A DNA stretch of 64,000 nt from Chrysoperla carnea (Eukaryota > Arthropoda > Insecta > Neuroptera > Chrysopidae). The notes beneath the pieces were generated by a model. It was not told where the DNA came from. It searched no databases and saw nothing but the letters and a program-made list of their open reading frames with translations. Positions 32,001 through 44,300 of this stretch are shown one piece after another. The translations under genes were made by a program, and so were the position numbers. Position 1 is the stretch's first letter; each line of letters starts with the position of its first letter. Where the stretch lies: NCBI RefSeq assembly GCF_905475395.1, contig NC_058337.1:14558983-14622982 (forward strand), in the 5' to 3' direction.

Positions 32001-35000
32001 ACCTAAAAGTCAATCATGGCCAAATTTAAAAAACCGAAAATTGGCAAGTCGCTTGGCTTAAATGAGTCAAAATTAGGTTGAAATAAAATTAATGAGAAAC
32101 TGGATAAAATTCCACTGAACATATGTCAAAAAAAACGTGAAACTTAGCTTGGTCCATTTTATTAAGGCTATATAGGATTGAGCATGCTGGTGTTAATCAA
32201 AAAATTTCTGCTCTGCTAAGCCTTAATAGTATGCGTTATGAAATTAGTGGCATTAAGGTAAAAAAAATTAAACATCGTGCGCACCTTTTACTTTTAAGTA
32301 ATGCGTGTGTATAACTTGTATACTTGTGTGCTGTTGACAAGGCATCTTCTTTGAAACTGACAATAAACTGACAGACACAGCACACAGACTCACAGTGTAT
32401 TTGTAACTCACCGATGCACAATGTCTACACAGCTACTCAGCCATGGTATAAATTACCGTGTATAAATTATACTACACTAGCGACCCGCCCCCGCTTCGCA
32501 CGGGTGCAATGCTGATACTAAATACACTACAGAAAAACTGTGAACGTTGTATATAAAAACATAGCGGCCCGCTCTGGCTTCGCATGGGTATAAAATATAT
32601 AGCCTATGTGATTAAAATCGATCCAGTAGTTTTGATTTATTCATTACTGCCCGTGGCCCGCACGCATTAAATTTGGAGTAAAATAATCCCCCTTTCCCTA
32701 TACCATGAAGATTTCCTGCTATCTTTGGAATATCTAAATTCATACCCTACATTTTTACTTATTTACTTTTTACATTTTTAACTATTAACCTCAAAAATAG
32801 CAGTACTTCTCCACTATTTAATGGATGTTATTATACATATAAACCTTCCTCTTGAATCACTCTATCTATTAAAAAAAACCGCATCAAAATCCGTTGCGTA
32901 GTTTCAAAGATTTAAGCATACAAAGGGACGTAGGGACATAGGGACAGAGAAAGCGACTTTGTTTTATACTATGTAGTGATAGTGATAGTAGGTAAGTATA
33001 ACAGGCAAAGCATCTACTGTTTGAAACTGAAAATAATATGCGAACTATGCGAACTTAAAGAGTTAATTCCAGTCGTACGTTGGAGCTGATACACACATTT
33101 TTTTTTTTTGATAGTAAACTTTTTATAACCAATGTTGCTAATTTTTTTTTCAAAAATTGCCGACCTGGGTTTTTTTTTAAATTTTATTTTATTATTAATA
33201 TTAACTTTTTTTTTATTTTTAGTGTATTGCAGTGAGTTGGTACCTGCAAATTGATATGCAATTGTATATATTAGCACCATTAATACTTGTACCAATCGCT
33301 AAATGGCCAAAAATTGCCACTCATATTTTATCATCATTGTTGTTGGTTTCTGTTATAATCCCAACAACAATCGCTTGGCATTATGGTTTTACTGCACTCG
33401 AGTAAGTACATTGGTACTAAAACATCCCACGTTTAAAGATCCATCTACCCATTTTCTAGTCCACGTGAGGCAACTGTGAAAAAAATCGGTACAAAGGTTT
33501 TGTTAAGTAAACAACTTAATAGTAATACATACGTCCGAAAAATTGATGCGTTTTAGACAGAACACAACAAAATTTTAACAAAATATGTTACACAAAGTGT
33601 AAGGTCAAGCCTGACAGTAAAATTGTAACAAAATATGTTACAAAAAATCGAATGAATAACTGTAGCTAAAAATTATTATTTCTTGAGACAAATTGTCGAC
33701 CAAAAAATGATACCCCAAAATTTGTTATTAACGTTTTATATAACGCTTCGCGTTACATTAAAGATATTACATTGCAGTTCATTTCATTTCCTTTAGCGTG
33801 TCATCAGCTTTGCAATAACGTTTCGCATTATATTCTTTACTTTATATTTCTTTATTTGCATTTATATATTTCATGATTCGTCGCATCAATATTTTTAAGC
33901 GTTACAAACTTGGGACTAATTTTAGTATGCCTTGATATATTTCATATATATGTCACAGCCAAACAGTTAAATTAGCCGTTTAGTTAACAGTTTAGTTAAA
34001 CAGCCGGTAAGTTAAATTTTGTGGTTGCGGTAAAAAATTTAATTAAAAAGCCACTGGATGTTATATTTTGACGATTCCAAGTATTTTTTGACTCGTGACA
34101 ATTTTCACCAAACCTCGCCGTCGTCGATATATAACTGTAAAAAAATATTTAAAAAAAAAATCGGTTATATATCAAAACGGTGAGGTTTGGTGAAAATTGT
34201 CACGAGTCAAAAAATACTTGGAATCGACCAAAATATAATGGCTTTTTAATTAAATTTTTGACCGGAACCACAAAATTTAACTGAACGGCTTATTAACTAA
34301 GACTGTTAACTAAACGGCTAATTTAACTATTTGGCTGCGACATATACATGGTATAAAAAAATGTAAATAATATGTTACAGAAAAATTCAGCCCGATGGAC
34401 ATACTGACCCTGCTTTTGGGCAAATATATTACAATCAAACTTATACACGAGCAGGCCCATGGATATTAGGATTATTATTGGGTCATATTTTATTTAATAC
34501 CAAAAATAAGAAAATAGTTATAAATAAGGTATAAAGTTAATCAGGTTTATTACATCTTTATCATGTAATAAAAAAGGATTCATTAATTTTGTAGGTTTTG
34601 GCTACATTACTTTGGATTATTTCAATTTCTACAATGTTTTACATAGTATTTGGACTTTACATTGAAACTAAACCTGATTATGAATATGACCGTGTATTTA
34701 ATTCATTATTTATTGGATTATCTCGTGTAGTTTGGTCAGCTGGATTATCTTGGATTATATTTTGCTGTGTAAAGGGATATGGTGGTCCAATCAATTGGTT
34801 TCTATCATTACCCATATTTCAAGTTTTAGCTAGATTAACATATTCAATGTATTTAATACATTTTATACTACAAAATATTCGTCAAAAATCATTACAAATG
34901 CCGTTTATTTTTTCAAACATGCATGTTGTAAGAATGACTCATAAAGACTTGGATGACACATAAATTAATTGATATTTCGTTACTTGTAATAAAAAGAGGA

Positions 35001-36074
35001 TATTTTTTATGAATAATTGGAAAACTTTAACATCCAAATAATTGTTTTTACTTAAATTTATGAACAAACATATACTCCAATAAACAAAGAGAAAATATGA
35101 AATATCTCTTGAAATTTTGACCAATAGGACCGAATTCGATGGTGGTGCTTTTTCCTACACCCTTTCTAAAGGATGAAAAATATATATTGAAAATGGCAAC
35201 GGGAAACGACAGAGCGATGATATCAAAGCAAAAAGTATCATTCAAGTACATTTCGAAAAGTCAAAACGTTCCGAGTTATTGTCTATTGAAGTTCGGAGTA
35301 TTTAACATTAACAATGAGAAGTTTTGGGTGTATATTTTTTAAAATACTGGAATTTAAATGCTAAAACAATTTACGAAAAAAACAAGAAAAATGTATTTTT
35401 CTTAAATTAATAAAGTTCAATCGACAATAACTCGGAAAGTGTTGACTTTTCGATATATACTTAAATCGCACTTTTTGCTTAGAATACATTACTCTATCGA
35501 TTTTCGTTGTCATTTTCAACATAAATTATTTCTTCATCCCCTAGAAGGGGGGTTACCACCCCTGATCAAATGTGCCACTAGACACCATAGAACTTTTATT
35601 TCTTGGTGTTTTGTCTACTTACCGTCAAATTTTCAGATCAATCGGAGCCGTAGGAAAGAATTTAGAGGTTTAATCCTCCTTTACTGAAATAATATTTGTT
35701 TATTTTTTGTTTCTATAAAGTTGTGCCAATTGAATTCTGATTGAGTAAAAAAAATTGTATGTCCAACGATGCTGAAGCAATCGATTAATTAATTAAGTAA
35801 CATTTAGTTTTGTGTCATTTATTTTTATTTATATAAAGCAAGTTTTAAATTACTATACAAAAAAATGTATATTTTTTTTCAGTGGTACTTATTCTGTGGG
35901 AGCCTGACTACTACTATGATAATTTCAGTGTTTTGGACACTTACTTTTGAAACACCATTTATGGTTTTAGATAGTTTATTAATAAAATCAAGTAAGAAAT
36001 ATTTTCATATATATTTGTCGAATTGTCGGATTACAGGTTCTATGATGAAATTTATGTTAAATTCTTATGTCTAA
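23076..36074 (+). CDS. Nose-resistant-to-fluoxetine (NRF-6) type membrane acyltransferase
   Basis: A multi-pass membrane acyltransferase-3 protein of the NRF-6 family. In Caenorhabditis these act in gut uptake or transport of lipids and drugs; the acyl substrate of insect members is mostly unknown. Exons: 23076-23298, 24830-25020, 25990-26174, 27992-28068, 28926-29119, 30161-30321, 31525-31690, 33223-33401, 34381-34528, 34595-34927, 35883-36074. They sum to 2049 nt, about 682 aa, all in phase. A signal peptide (about 1-21) is followed by the Cys-rich luminal NRF domain (IIDASAKLPTG, WAICVPDGCTAKDV). The helix in exon 27992-28068 comes next, then the acyltransferase domain with LNGIRFISMLWIIYGHEY (family signature with the His), SVDSFFLLSG, and the last helix pair RLTYSMYLIHF. 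The final exon is read through to a stop at 36074; a GTAAGA donor after residue IKS could instead lead to an unseen terminal exon. Introns are heavily loaded with transposons. Confidence 0.9.
23352..23462. repeat. Repeat family E, copy 1
   Basis: GTGACATCGTAGC, then AAACAGATGAACCGATTTTG and ATCGAGAGTATTCTTGGCTA match 63380-63480. It directly follows acyltransferase exon 1 and extends that frame by chance. Confidence 0.6.
24040..24800. repeat. Repeat family B copy with inserted GC-richer segment
   Basis: 24044-24440 matches the left arm at 11490-11960, including CCGCAATAGCTCATTTGAAAAC and ACTTCTGGATTTAAA. 24700-24790 resembles the outer right arm. The middle, about 24515-24670, is GC-richer and unrelated, so it may be a later insertion. 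It lies in acyltransferase intron 1. Confidence 0.65.
24600..24665. repeat. Hairpin with stem of about 20 bp in the GC-richer insert
   Basis: CAGATCTCATGTTTGTT is followed by AATAAACATGAGATCTG, which pairs with it apart from minor differences. The loop contains GGCTTCGCCTCGAG. It could be one end of a small element, but no target duplication was found. Confidence 0.5.
26301..26928 (-). mobile_element. Foldback element remnant carrying a pogo/Tigger-like DNA-binding fragment
   Basis: The sequence at 26301-26560 reappears inverted at about 26570-26809. On the minus strand, 26704-26928 is open and reads VSYGSGTTISTVKDVKNRKM, like the CENP-B-type helix-turn-helix of pogo/Tigger transposases (..GVGxSTVSDIVKNKxKI). 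The fragment is short and has no catalytic domain. It lies in the acyltransferase intron 26175-27991. Confidence 0.55.
27134..27160. repeat. Perfect 13-bp inverted repeat with 1-nt centre
   Basis: ATCTCCACCAATT and its exact complement surround a single A. Confidence 0.9.
27475..27927 (+). mobile_element. Helitron-like element (5' end uncertain)
   Basis: The 3' end has a hairpin-forming GCCCAGCAAAGCGGG, then 10 nt, then CTAG followed by T. The same GCCCAGCAAAGCGG ends the element near 55695. The block is GC-richer than its surroundings. It sits immediately upstream of the 77-nt acyltransferase exon at 27992. Confidence 0.45.
28505..28728. repeat. Repeat family D, copy 2
   Basis: Direct-orientation counterpart of 13386-13616, with matching blocks in the same order. 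It lies just before the acyltransferase exon at 28926. Confidence 0.6.
30941..31114. ncRNA. Pair of hammerhead-ribozyme-like cores in inverted orientation
   Basis: On the minus strand, CUGAUGA (30980-30986) and GAAA (30960-30963) are separated by 16 nt that form a perfect 7-bp stem II (GAUCAAA/UUUGAUC). On the plus strand, CUGAUGA (31068-31074) and GAAA (31091-31094) have the same 16-nt spacing with a decayed stem II. Both continue GAAACGUAGC. The two arms, about 52 bp each, are inverted copies 68 bp apart. Hammerhead motifs are known from Penelope-like elements and retrozymes. A well-placed stem I was not found, so activity is doubtful. Confidence 0.5.
32245..32470. repeat. Repeat family F, copy 2
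   Basis: Inverted counterpart of 8575-8810. It directly abuts the Helitron-like end at 32477. Confidence 0.65.
32477..32979 (-). mobile_element. Non-autonomous Helitron-like element (503 bp)
   Basis: On the minus strand it begins TCACTACATAGTATAAAAC and ends with a GC-rich hairpin (stem CCCG/CGGG) about 9 nt before CTAG. The flanking bases are A and T, as for Helitrons inserted between A and T without target duplication. The GCTTCGCACGGGT block is a familiar insect repeat signature. It lies in the acyltransferase intron 31691-33222. Confidence 0.6.
33880..34362. repeat. Repeat family A tail, split by a foldback MITE
   Basis: 33880-33950 carries the tail GCGTTACAAACTTGGGACTA, and it resumes as TATACATGGTATAAAA after the inserted element 33951-34342. 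Confidence 0.7.
33951..34342. mobile_element. Foldback MITE, copy 1 (392 bp), with TATA target duplication
   Basis: The termini are TGTCACAGCC and GGCTGCGACA, and nearly the whole element is one inverted repeat with a short centre near 34150. TATA precedes (33947-33950) and follows it (34343-34346). Removing the element and one TATA gives TTTCATATATACATGG, exactly the uninterrupted sequence near 5840-5857 in repeat family A. A 4-bp duplication and TGTNR-like ends fit Ginger-like or Sola/Chapaev-like transposases; this assignment is tentative. It ends 38 bp before the acyltransferase exon at 34381. Confidence 0.8.
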
Positions 36075-36968
36075 TTCTATAAAAATTTAATATAATTGAA
36101 ATATTTTGTAGGAACATTATTTTGTATGTGTTATATTATAATGCAAGAAAGGTATTATTCTTGCAAATATTCTACAGGGTAATTCATTTAAGAATCTCAT
36201 TTAAAAAACTCAACTTGACCTTGGAGTGACCTTCATGGTCAAGATAAGGGTCAAATCGAAGGCTACCATTAGATTTTACAAGGAAAATCTTATACAACTT
36301 TTGTCTTGGTCATTTTTTCCTGTCATCATTTTCTAAAATTCAGGGGGTCTCGAAGTTTTTGTTCATCGTTTGTGTATTATTATTTCAATTGAATATTTTC
36401 TGCTTTCAATTCCTATTTGTTAAATATGTCAAGTCTTACAAATTATTCGACGGTCACATTGGATAATGTTGCTTGTAAAACCTGAAATATTTTAAATCAG
36501 GTTCTTTTGTTTTATATTGATTAAATCCAGCATAAAAAAATTTCGACAATCCAAAGAAAATAGTGTTATTGAATAAAATGTGCGATAGAGAAAATACATA
36601 TAAATAATAACTGGTTTTGCATCTGAACTGAAGGTGTATTGAGAGTTTTGCGTCTCAATTCATTGGTATTTATGTAGCTAAAGTAAAAACGAATCCAGGG
36701 ATACTAAAACCTCAAAAAAAGATTGCGGTCGTAGCACCCTCGTTAGGAACGAAGTTTCTTATAAAAACCTGTACAAAAACAAATGCAAACGTAAATAAAT
36801 ACTTATATACAACTTTTCAACTTACTTTTGTAAATCTGTGTAATTTGTTTTTGGTTGGTTAGCTAAATTTTATAAACTTATTAGTTATAATAATTTGTTA
36901 AGTAATTATAAATTGATCCATGTTCGTTTGACAGCTTACAGAATATTAATAAATTTGGACACATAATT

Positions 36969-37072
36969 ATAGTACACGAATTTTGTCATTTTTGTACTAT
37001 TTTCATAGTCACATAAATAGTTTTGGATGTAAATAGTAAAAAAATGACAAAATTTGTGTGCTATAATAAATA
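36969..37072. repeat. Near-perfect hairpin, 35-bp arms
   Basis: 36969-37003 and 37038-37072 pair at about 32 of 35 positions (core AATTTTGTCATTTTT). It lies between the acyltransferase and the ionotropic receptor. Confidence 0.75.
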
Positions 37073-37113
37073 AAAATAATATAAAGTAGGTGAACATTGG
37101 TTGTCGTGGATGT

Positions 37114-37137
37114 GGCACACACACACACACACACACA
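37114..37137. repeat. (CA)n microsatellite
   Basis: About eleven CA units in a row. Confidence 0.9.
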
Positions 37138-38293
37138 AAGCATAATATGTCACACTGTTGCGTGATGAATTTTGCCAGTTTGCTCCCCATGATAAGCGAT
37201 GTGAAGAATATCAGGGTTTGCAAGTGAGCGACTCAATTGCAATAATATGAAAAAATTATTATAACGCGAATATTTATTGTAACGCGATATTACAGCAAAG
37301 GCAGACACATAGATTATGTTATTTTATGTTGATACGAGTGACTTACCAGTCATTAGACTACATTATATTATCGGCTGAGGAGGTTATTTCAACAACTTAT
37401 AACTTCATTCTTTTATTCTACCTATACATATTTAAATCGTAGTATATAAATACTCGCTTCATAAAAAGTAAAATTTGGTTACATAAATTTTTAGTCACAA
37501 AAATGGTACATTTTGAGCTTCGTTCGTCTTATGAAGGATGTTCTTGTGCTGGCGATGTATCCTCAGCTTGCACTGGAAATTAGCTACGATCTTAGTGGAG
37601 AGAGACATAGTGGAGGATGTTTTGTTTTTTAAATTTTTTATAATATATTACACTTTAAAGTAAATTTTTCTTAAAAAAAGTTGTAAATGTTGGTTAGACA
37701 CCGCAGAAACAAGGATATATCCTCAAAGGACGAACTAAACTTTGGAAATGGCAATGAAAAAATTTAATTTATTATTTGTAAAGGAATCTTAGATTCAAAA
37801 TGAAATGTTTTCAATTTTCAGTTAGTGGTTTATTTTCGAAAAGAAGCAGACAAATCACGGAATCCTAGAAGTTAATGTCCTAATTCTTCATTAATATTTC
37901 TCACTATGAACTGTATTGAAATAGTTAAAATCTTTTGATTTGTTTGGACTTAGTTGAGTCGATTATCGATGTACAATTTTACGACTACGTTGGTATTATT
38001 AAAAAAAAAAAAGACTGCAGAAGGAATTCTTTCTGGAATGAATATAATAATTTACTCAGAAAGTAATTGCTAATTGATCTATAATATTCCTATACCTATA
38101 CACGTTATCTTTAGTAATTTGAAGTATTCAATTTCAGAACAAATTATTTTAATATTTCTGCGGTTTAATGCTACTTATTAATTTAGTTATTATTCAATAA
38201 AAGGTCAATAAAAATTACTGAATCAAATCAAATTATGTAGTTTTAAATTATACCAATATATATCCTTTAAATAATTAATATATATTTTTATAC

Positions 38294-38337
38294 TATATAA
38301 TCAGAAAATTTGTGCTTTTTTCGGTGAGTATTCAGTT
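38294..38337 (+). promoter_or_regulatory. Possible core promoter of the ionotropic receptor
   Basis: TATATAA at 38294-38300 lies about 50 nt before the start codon. An arthropod-initiator-like TCAGTT follows at 38332-38337 and a weaker TCGGT at 38321. The spacing to TCAGTT (about 40 nt) is longer than usual, and AT-rich DNA produces such matches by chance. Confidence 0.25.
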
Positions 38338-38349
38338 ATTTGTCTAATA

Positions 38350-41300
38350 ATGTATTTAAAAATATTTATTTTGCTCATAAGTATTTTTAATATATTTGGA
38401 TTAAATGTTGATTTTATTAAAAATTATTTTCAAATGAAGTCAATAAATATGATAACACTATTTACTTGCAATGGTAATAAAATATTATTAATAATGAAAA
38501 GTTTTAAACTTTTAGTGTGCACAGTGGCGAATTAAAGCTTGATGCCGCCCTAGGCACGGCTTGATAAGCCGCCCTTTTTGATTTCTGAGGGAGTGATTAT
38601 TATTACTTTGTTTTTTTTGGTATTCTAATCCTTATATTCTATTATCAGTTTCTGAAGGAGTGATTATTGAATTTAAAAATCTAATTTTCAAATATTTTTT
38701 CATTTTATGGATAAAATTTTATTAAATTAAATATAATTTCAAATATAAATTATAAACTTTAATATAATTTTCAAAAATAGGTAAATAATTAACATTTCAA
38801 TTTTTATTTAAAAAAATTTCTTAATAGAATCACTTTCTTCTTCCTGGCTTACATCTTCAAAATTTGCCAAGGTGTCTTTAAGTTGATATTGAAAATGAAT
38901 ACATGCATTCCCTAACAGGCCCGTGTGTAGGAATTACCCAAGGGAGGGGTTTAAACTTATTCGCCATGTTAGGTCATAAAGTCAATAAAAACAATAAAAT
39001 CTTTTTTCGATTTAATTAGTTAATTTTGCGAGGTATAGAAAAAAATTAAGAAGCATTTGGTAGACATTCGGAAACGCATCTTTATTGCAAATTGAATATT
39101 CTAGTTCAAAAAGTCGAGCAAGAGTATTTATCAAAAATTTTCATTTTATTGAGAAAGAGACAAGCTAAATTTGATAAAATATTGTGATGATTCAAAAATA
39201 AATCTAAAATCTTCAACTAAATCAGTCTGTATATTCCAGCGTTGAGTCTGTAATGACGTGAACCTTGTCTGTCACAATTCTATGTCGTACTCATCGCAGA
39301 TATCGCCCATGGTTTTGAAGATTTTCCTGAATTGCGTTTCCTCTTCTTTCAAAGTATGCTTCACAGCATCAGGCAGTTCGATAGCCTCGCCAAGATTCAA
39401 GTTTTTTATTTGAAATACTTCACTCAAAGACAAAGCAAAGAATGTACCGAAATCAAAATATGCATGTATTTCTGATCCGTCAATGGAAATACGTCTCATA
39501 AAGGGGAGCATTTACAAGACTATATTATTAGTTCAGATTCTTAATGGGAGAGGTTTTGACCCCCAAAACCTTTTTTTTTTTAAATAATCCATACTATTTA
39601 TCGATCAAGGCTATTATTAATAAAAGCCTATTGATTTATTAAAAAAATTAACATTGTGTCAGATTAAAAAGTAAATTCAACCATTAGATTATATTTAATA
39701 CATTTTATTGAGAAAATTCGGATTGCCCTTGAATTATTTCATCTTTAAAATTTTATTACAGGTCTCATGTGAAAGGTCAATATCGAGAAAAGAATAGAAA
39801 CTGCTTCGAGAATAATCGTGTTGTACAAAAAGAGCAACTCCACCATCATTTCTGGCGTGTGTTAATATTTATGGTGATTTGAGATTACGTCCCTCTCTCG
39901 AACTGTTCAACACACAGGAAATGCATATCCTAGTGTCCTTTTTGTGGATTGCAAGCAAGACCTTATTTGGCATAAATCCTACTTCTTCAAATCCCCAGCC
40001 AGCGTATCTTTTTGTAGTCACTTTAAATCAGGACAAATCTTCCAAATAAAATAACAAAAAAAAACCAATATCTTTCAACATGTAGCTTGTCCGTGTAAAC
40101 AAAAACTTTCCTAGCCGCATTAAAGAGAACGCTTCACTAAAATTGTCGTAAATAAGGTTAGGTTAAGTAAGAGATCCCAAAACTTTCTTGTCTCGAGGAC
40201 CACTTACGACGTTTCGGTTTTGTATGGACCCCCTGGTTAGCTTATTATGCATTTTTGGAAAATGAACTCATTTCTAACTGCAGTGAGGTTTAATAATAAA
40301 TTATAAGTGAAAATGTTTTTTTGTTGAGAGAAAAACTCTTTTTTCGCTCATATGAACCCCTAGCAGGTTAAATGGACCGCTTTGGGAATCACTGGCCTAA
40401 GCACAATTAATGTCAATATGCTGATGATTTTTGTTTGTGACATTGCCACTATATTTTTTACCGATTGTTTGTATATGTATACAACATAACAATGTCAATG
40501 TATTAGATATCAATGTAGTCTGTATTGTGATCATTTTTTTAGATGCTTCAAAATTAACAGCGAAACAACTAATGAAATATGGATTCCGTATATCATTACA
40601 AAATATGGAACAACATAATTTATTTGATTTGAACCATAAAATATTCGATTATAATCATGAAGGATATGTGATCGATCCTACATGTCCTGGAATTAAACGA
40701 CATTTAATACAAGTATTGTATTAGTATTATTATTTATATAAGCTAAAACTTACAAAGAAAGCTCACAAATAGTAAAATAGGCTTTGCCCACTAAGAATAA
40801 ATCGAATAGATAAGCGTTTCTAATGATATGTAGCCAACAAAATACAAAATTATTTTTTATAAAAAATAAGAATTATTAGTATTTTTATGGAATAAATTCA
40901 GTAAAATTACTCATTCGGTCACGTGACAGTAAACACCAATCAGAATGTGTTACGTCACGCCATGACAAACGCTATTAATATTATTTACATTTTAATAGAA
41001 CGAAGCAGGTTATTTGATTTATTGTCATACACAAAAGATATCGTTTACTTATAACTGCTTACAACTTTCATACACAAAAATGATTGTTTGGCAAGTCGTG
41101 ATATCATTCAAGACGCCATCACACTCTGCAATGCTTTCGAAATTTTGAATTGGTTTTTAAAAATGTAAAATACATAATGCAAATAGTGTTTTTTTACTTA
41201 TTTTTTAAATAATTCTCTTTTGGTGTAAATAAGATATTAATGTCACGTATAAACCAATATTTCAAGTTTAGGACAAAAGCCTATATTAACAACGAAAGGA

Positions 41301-44300
41301 AACTTACATAAAGATTGAATAAAATTCAATAGTTATCATAATAATATTTCGATAATTAAAAACCATCTTAAAAAGGTCCTATAATTCAAAATTTATATGA
41401 TATACCCTTTCCATAAAACGATAATTATTAAAATGAAGAAGAAACGGAATGTAATTTTAGGACCACACACTGTCAGAAACTCCTATAAGAAAATTGTGTG
41501 AAAAATTATGATGGTAATTAAGGATCAGTATGTATATAATTTACAGGTTTCACTTTTTTGGTGGTGGAATTCTATTTTTTTTTTCTATTTGGTGTCTTGT
41601 TTTTTATTTAATTTGGCTGGATTTTTGTTTTATGTGATACCGATAGAATGCCTGTCTCTATTAAAATTTCTATTAAAATGGATCACTCTATATAATATTT
41701 ATGAAGGAAATATTAGGAACTTGAATTGCGGAATGAATTGATAAATTATGCCCATCTTTAATTAATGAATATTGCAAATATTTTAATGAAAACAATTTTT
41801 TCTGAAGCCGAAACCACTTGTCTAAGTTACTGTTATTTAAGCCATCATCGCATCGGGAATTTTCTGAATCAGACTAGCCCACCAGTGTGTTTCAAGCTTT
41901 AAAACTTTTTATTAATTTAGAATTTATCCAAAAACGCAAAATAAGTATTTCAAAAAAACTTAAATGAAGAAATTAATGATATCAAAAAAAGTTTATACGT
42001 CGTTGAAATTGTATTTCCCGGAGTTTCTTTTGCTATGCTTGAAACCAGCGTCCAAGCGTCACTACCCAGCATCTCTAGTAAAAAATCACGTCAGGGTTTG
42101 GTTAGCTTTTTACTATAAATCAAAACAAACTTCAAACATGTGCTTTGTAATCAATGGCAGACCATGTGTACGGTTCCTTTTATTTTTGCGAGTTTATTGA
42201 GCAGAATACTAAAAAGTAAAAATTATTTTAAAAGTTGTGTTTAAAACACTAATACCTATTTTAGGCTGGAGCGCTGCATAAATTTACCGATTTACAATAT
42301 TGGTTATTTATTCAAAACAATTTACAAGATGATTTTGTCTTTACTGAAAGTGATACATGCGAAGAACAGGTAAGCAAAGCTAATAAGTATGACTTACGAA
42401 TACTTTACTAATATAGAATATATTAATTTTTAATTACCGAAAAAAGTGTAAAATTTTTGCCACTAGGAAACTTTTTGTATGAGCTCTATGGAGTCGTTCG
42501 GATTATTGTTGTATATGGCATTAATTTAATACTAATTTGTTTCATAACTTTTTAAATAAGAAAAAGCTCATATTCCTCCCTCATTAAATGCTTGTTATTA
42601 TAAGATGCTTTTTATTGAAATGGGAGACGAAAGACTTGACTCAATCAAAAGTACTTCTTTAACATTTACTCAATTTGAATTTAAAATTTTAATCCTTTAT
42701 CTTAATTTAGACAGAACATAGGAAGGGCAAGGGGGATGGATATGAAAAAGGGAAAGGGGCTAATCAATTGTTCATCCAAAAACGGCATTTTTTGAAACTA
42801 AAGCAACTTACAAATATTTAACCGTTTAAATCAATTTGCAGGTATGCCAAGCCATTAAAATCGCTATGAAAAAGAGAGAAATGGGTTGGAAAGTTGACAA
42901 CAAAACCTAAAACTTCAAATTTTCTAGGAAATAGTGAAAAACTGTTTCGTAAACTTTTGGGGTAGTCATTTTTTTAAAGGAAAAACAAATGTTTTTAATG
43001 TTTATTGAAGAATAAAACTCAATTATCTTACTCTTATGTGTTATTCTCTCAATTATCTTACTCTAAAAAATTTTTAATTTCAAGTTTTATTCAGGATAGT
43101 TATTAAGTGCTTGTGATACATTTCTTTTTTAAATGGGTATATGTAATATCTTTCTTTTTCTGTTCAAAGTTGTCCAGTTTAGGATATGAATTATTATCAA
43201 ATGCCAGTATATATCCAAATAGCCAAGTAATTTGGGCACAAACGAATCGTTGTAATTCTACAAACGTTAAAAATACATATGCTTTATTTGATGTATATCG
43301 TATTTCACCTATAACTGAATTAAGAACATTATTTATTGGCTTATACCCAGGAGAAGGATTGGTGAGCATTTTTTCAAATCTTGGAACTGTTGGAGAACGT
43401 CGCCGTAATTTTCACAAAGTTGTACTTCGTGCTGGATATGTTGTAAATATAACCATATTTTTTTTCAATTTGGCACTAGTATTTTTAGATAATTATCTTT
43501 TTGCTACTTCGCGGAAGTTAATACTACAGGATGGACTATTTTGATCTATTATGGCTTAGAGCTCGTTTTCTGATATCAGATTGGACTTAGTTTTGAGGTA
43601 AATGTTCAAAATCATTTGAAGATCAAGGACAAACTTTGAAATTGCAATTTCAGGTCAAATTCATGGATACAGGCAATTGTTCTCCATGGATACAAATTGC
43701 CATGGATACAGGCAATTTGTCCTTGACAAATTTGGCTAGTATTTTTCTGGAATTGGCATGTTTGCTTTCGATTAAATTCAATAATGTTCTATTGAATAAT
43801 GTTCTATAAGTTGCATTTCCTCCGAAAGCTAACGATTTTCGAACAAATGTTTTAAATAAAAAAATGTTACTTTTTTTATGAGGATCAACTTTCTAATTTA
43901 AAGTGTGATTCTATCTCTTAATGATGTCAGAACTTGATGCCCCCTATCAAACTTAATAACTTTTGTTTAAACTATTTTTTTGATTGGTTAACTACAAAAC
44001 GAGATATTAGCCATAATATATTAAAATGGTCCAACCTATGTATCTTGGACAGATTGATTAGTATTGCAAGATGTATTAAAAGAAGAGACATCCTCCATTA
44101 TATCAAGTGAAGTTACTAAAAACCGTTGAACACTAAAAACCTTAAAATCATTTCTACCTAGTGGGGCCTGGTTTAATGAATGAATGTTTGGGACTTAGTG
44201 CACTGTGATCATTTAAGTACATTGTGCTTCTTCCTTTGCTAATAGTTTCAACCTCAAGTTCTATCCTGGTTAATTTATTTCAGATAGAACTTGGAAAAAT

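Larger units (their letters stand above)
36075..38349. other. Intergenic region without a gene
   Basis: Only the 36969-37072 hairpin and the CA microsatellite stand out. No coding signal on either strand. Confidence 0.7.

Noticed and set aside
33780..33815. Another CUGAUGA-like match on the minus strand
   Set aside because: The sequence before the next GAAA forms no stem II, and no stem III partner is present.
43362..43367. GTGAGC donor ending the ionotropic receptor exon after GEGL
   Set aside because: Splicing here removes RRRNFHKVVLRAGYV, which the receptor family needs, and breaks the phase to the next exon; the GTAAAT at 43443 fits both.
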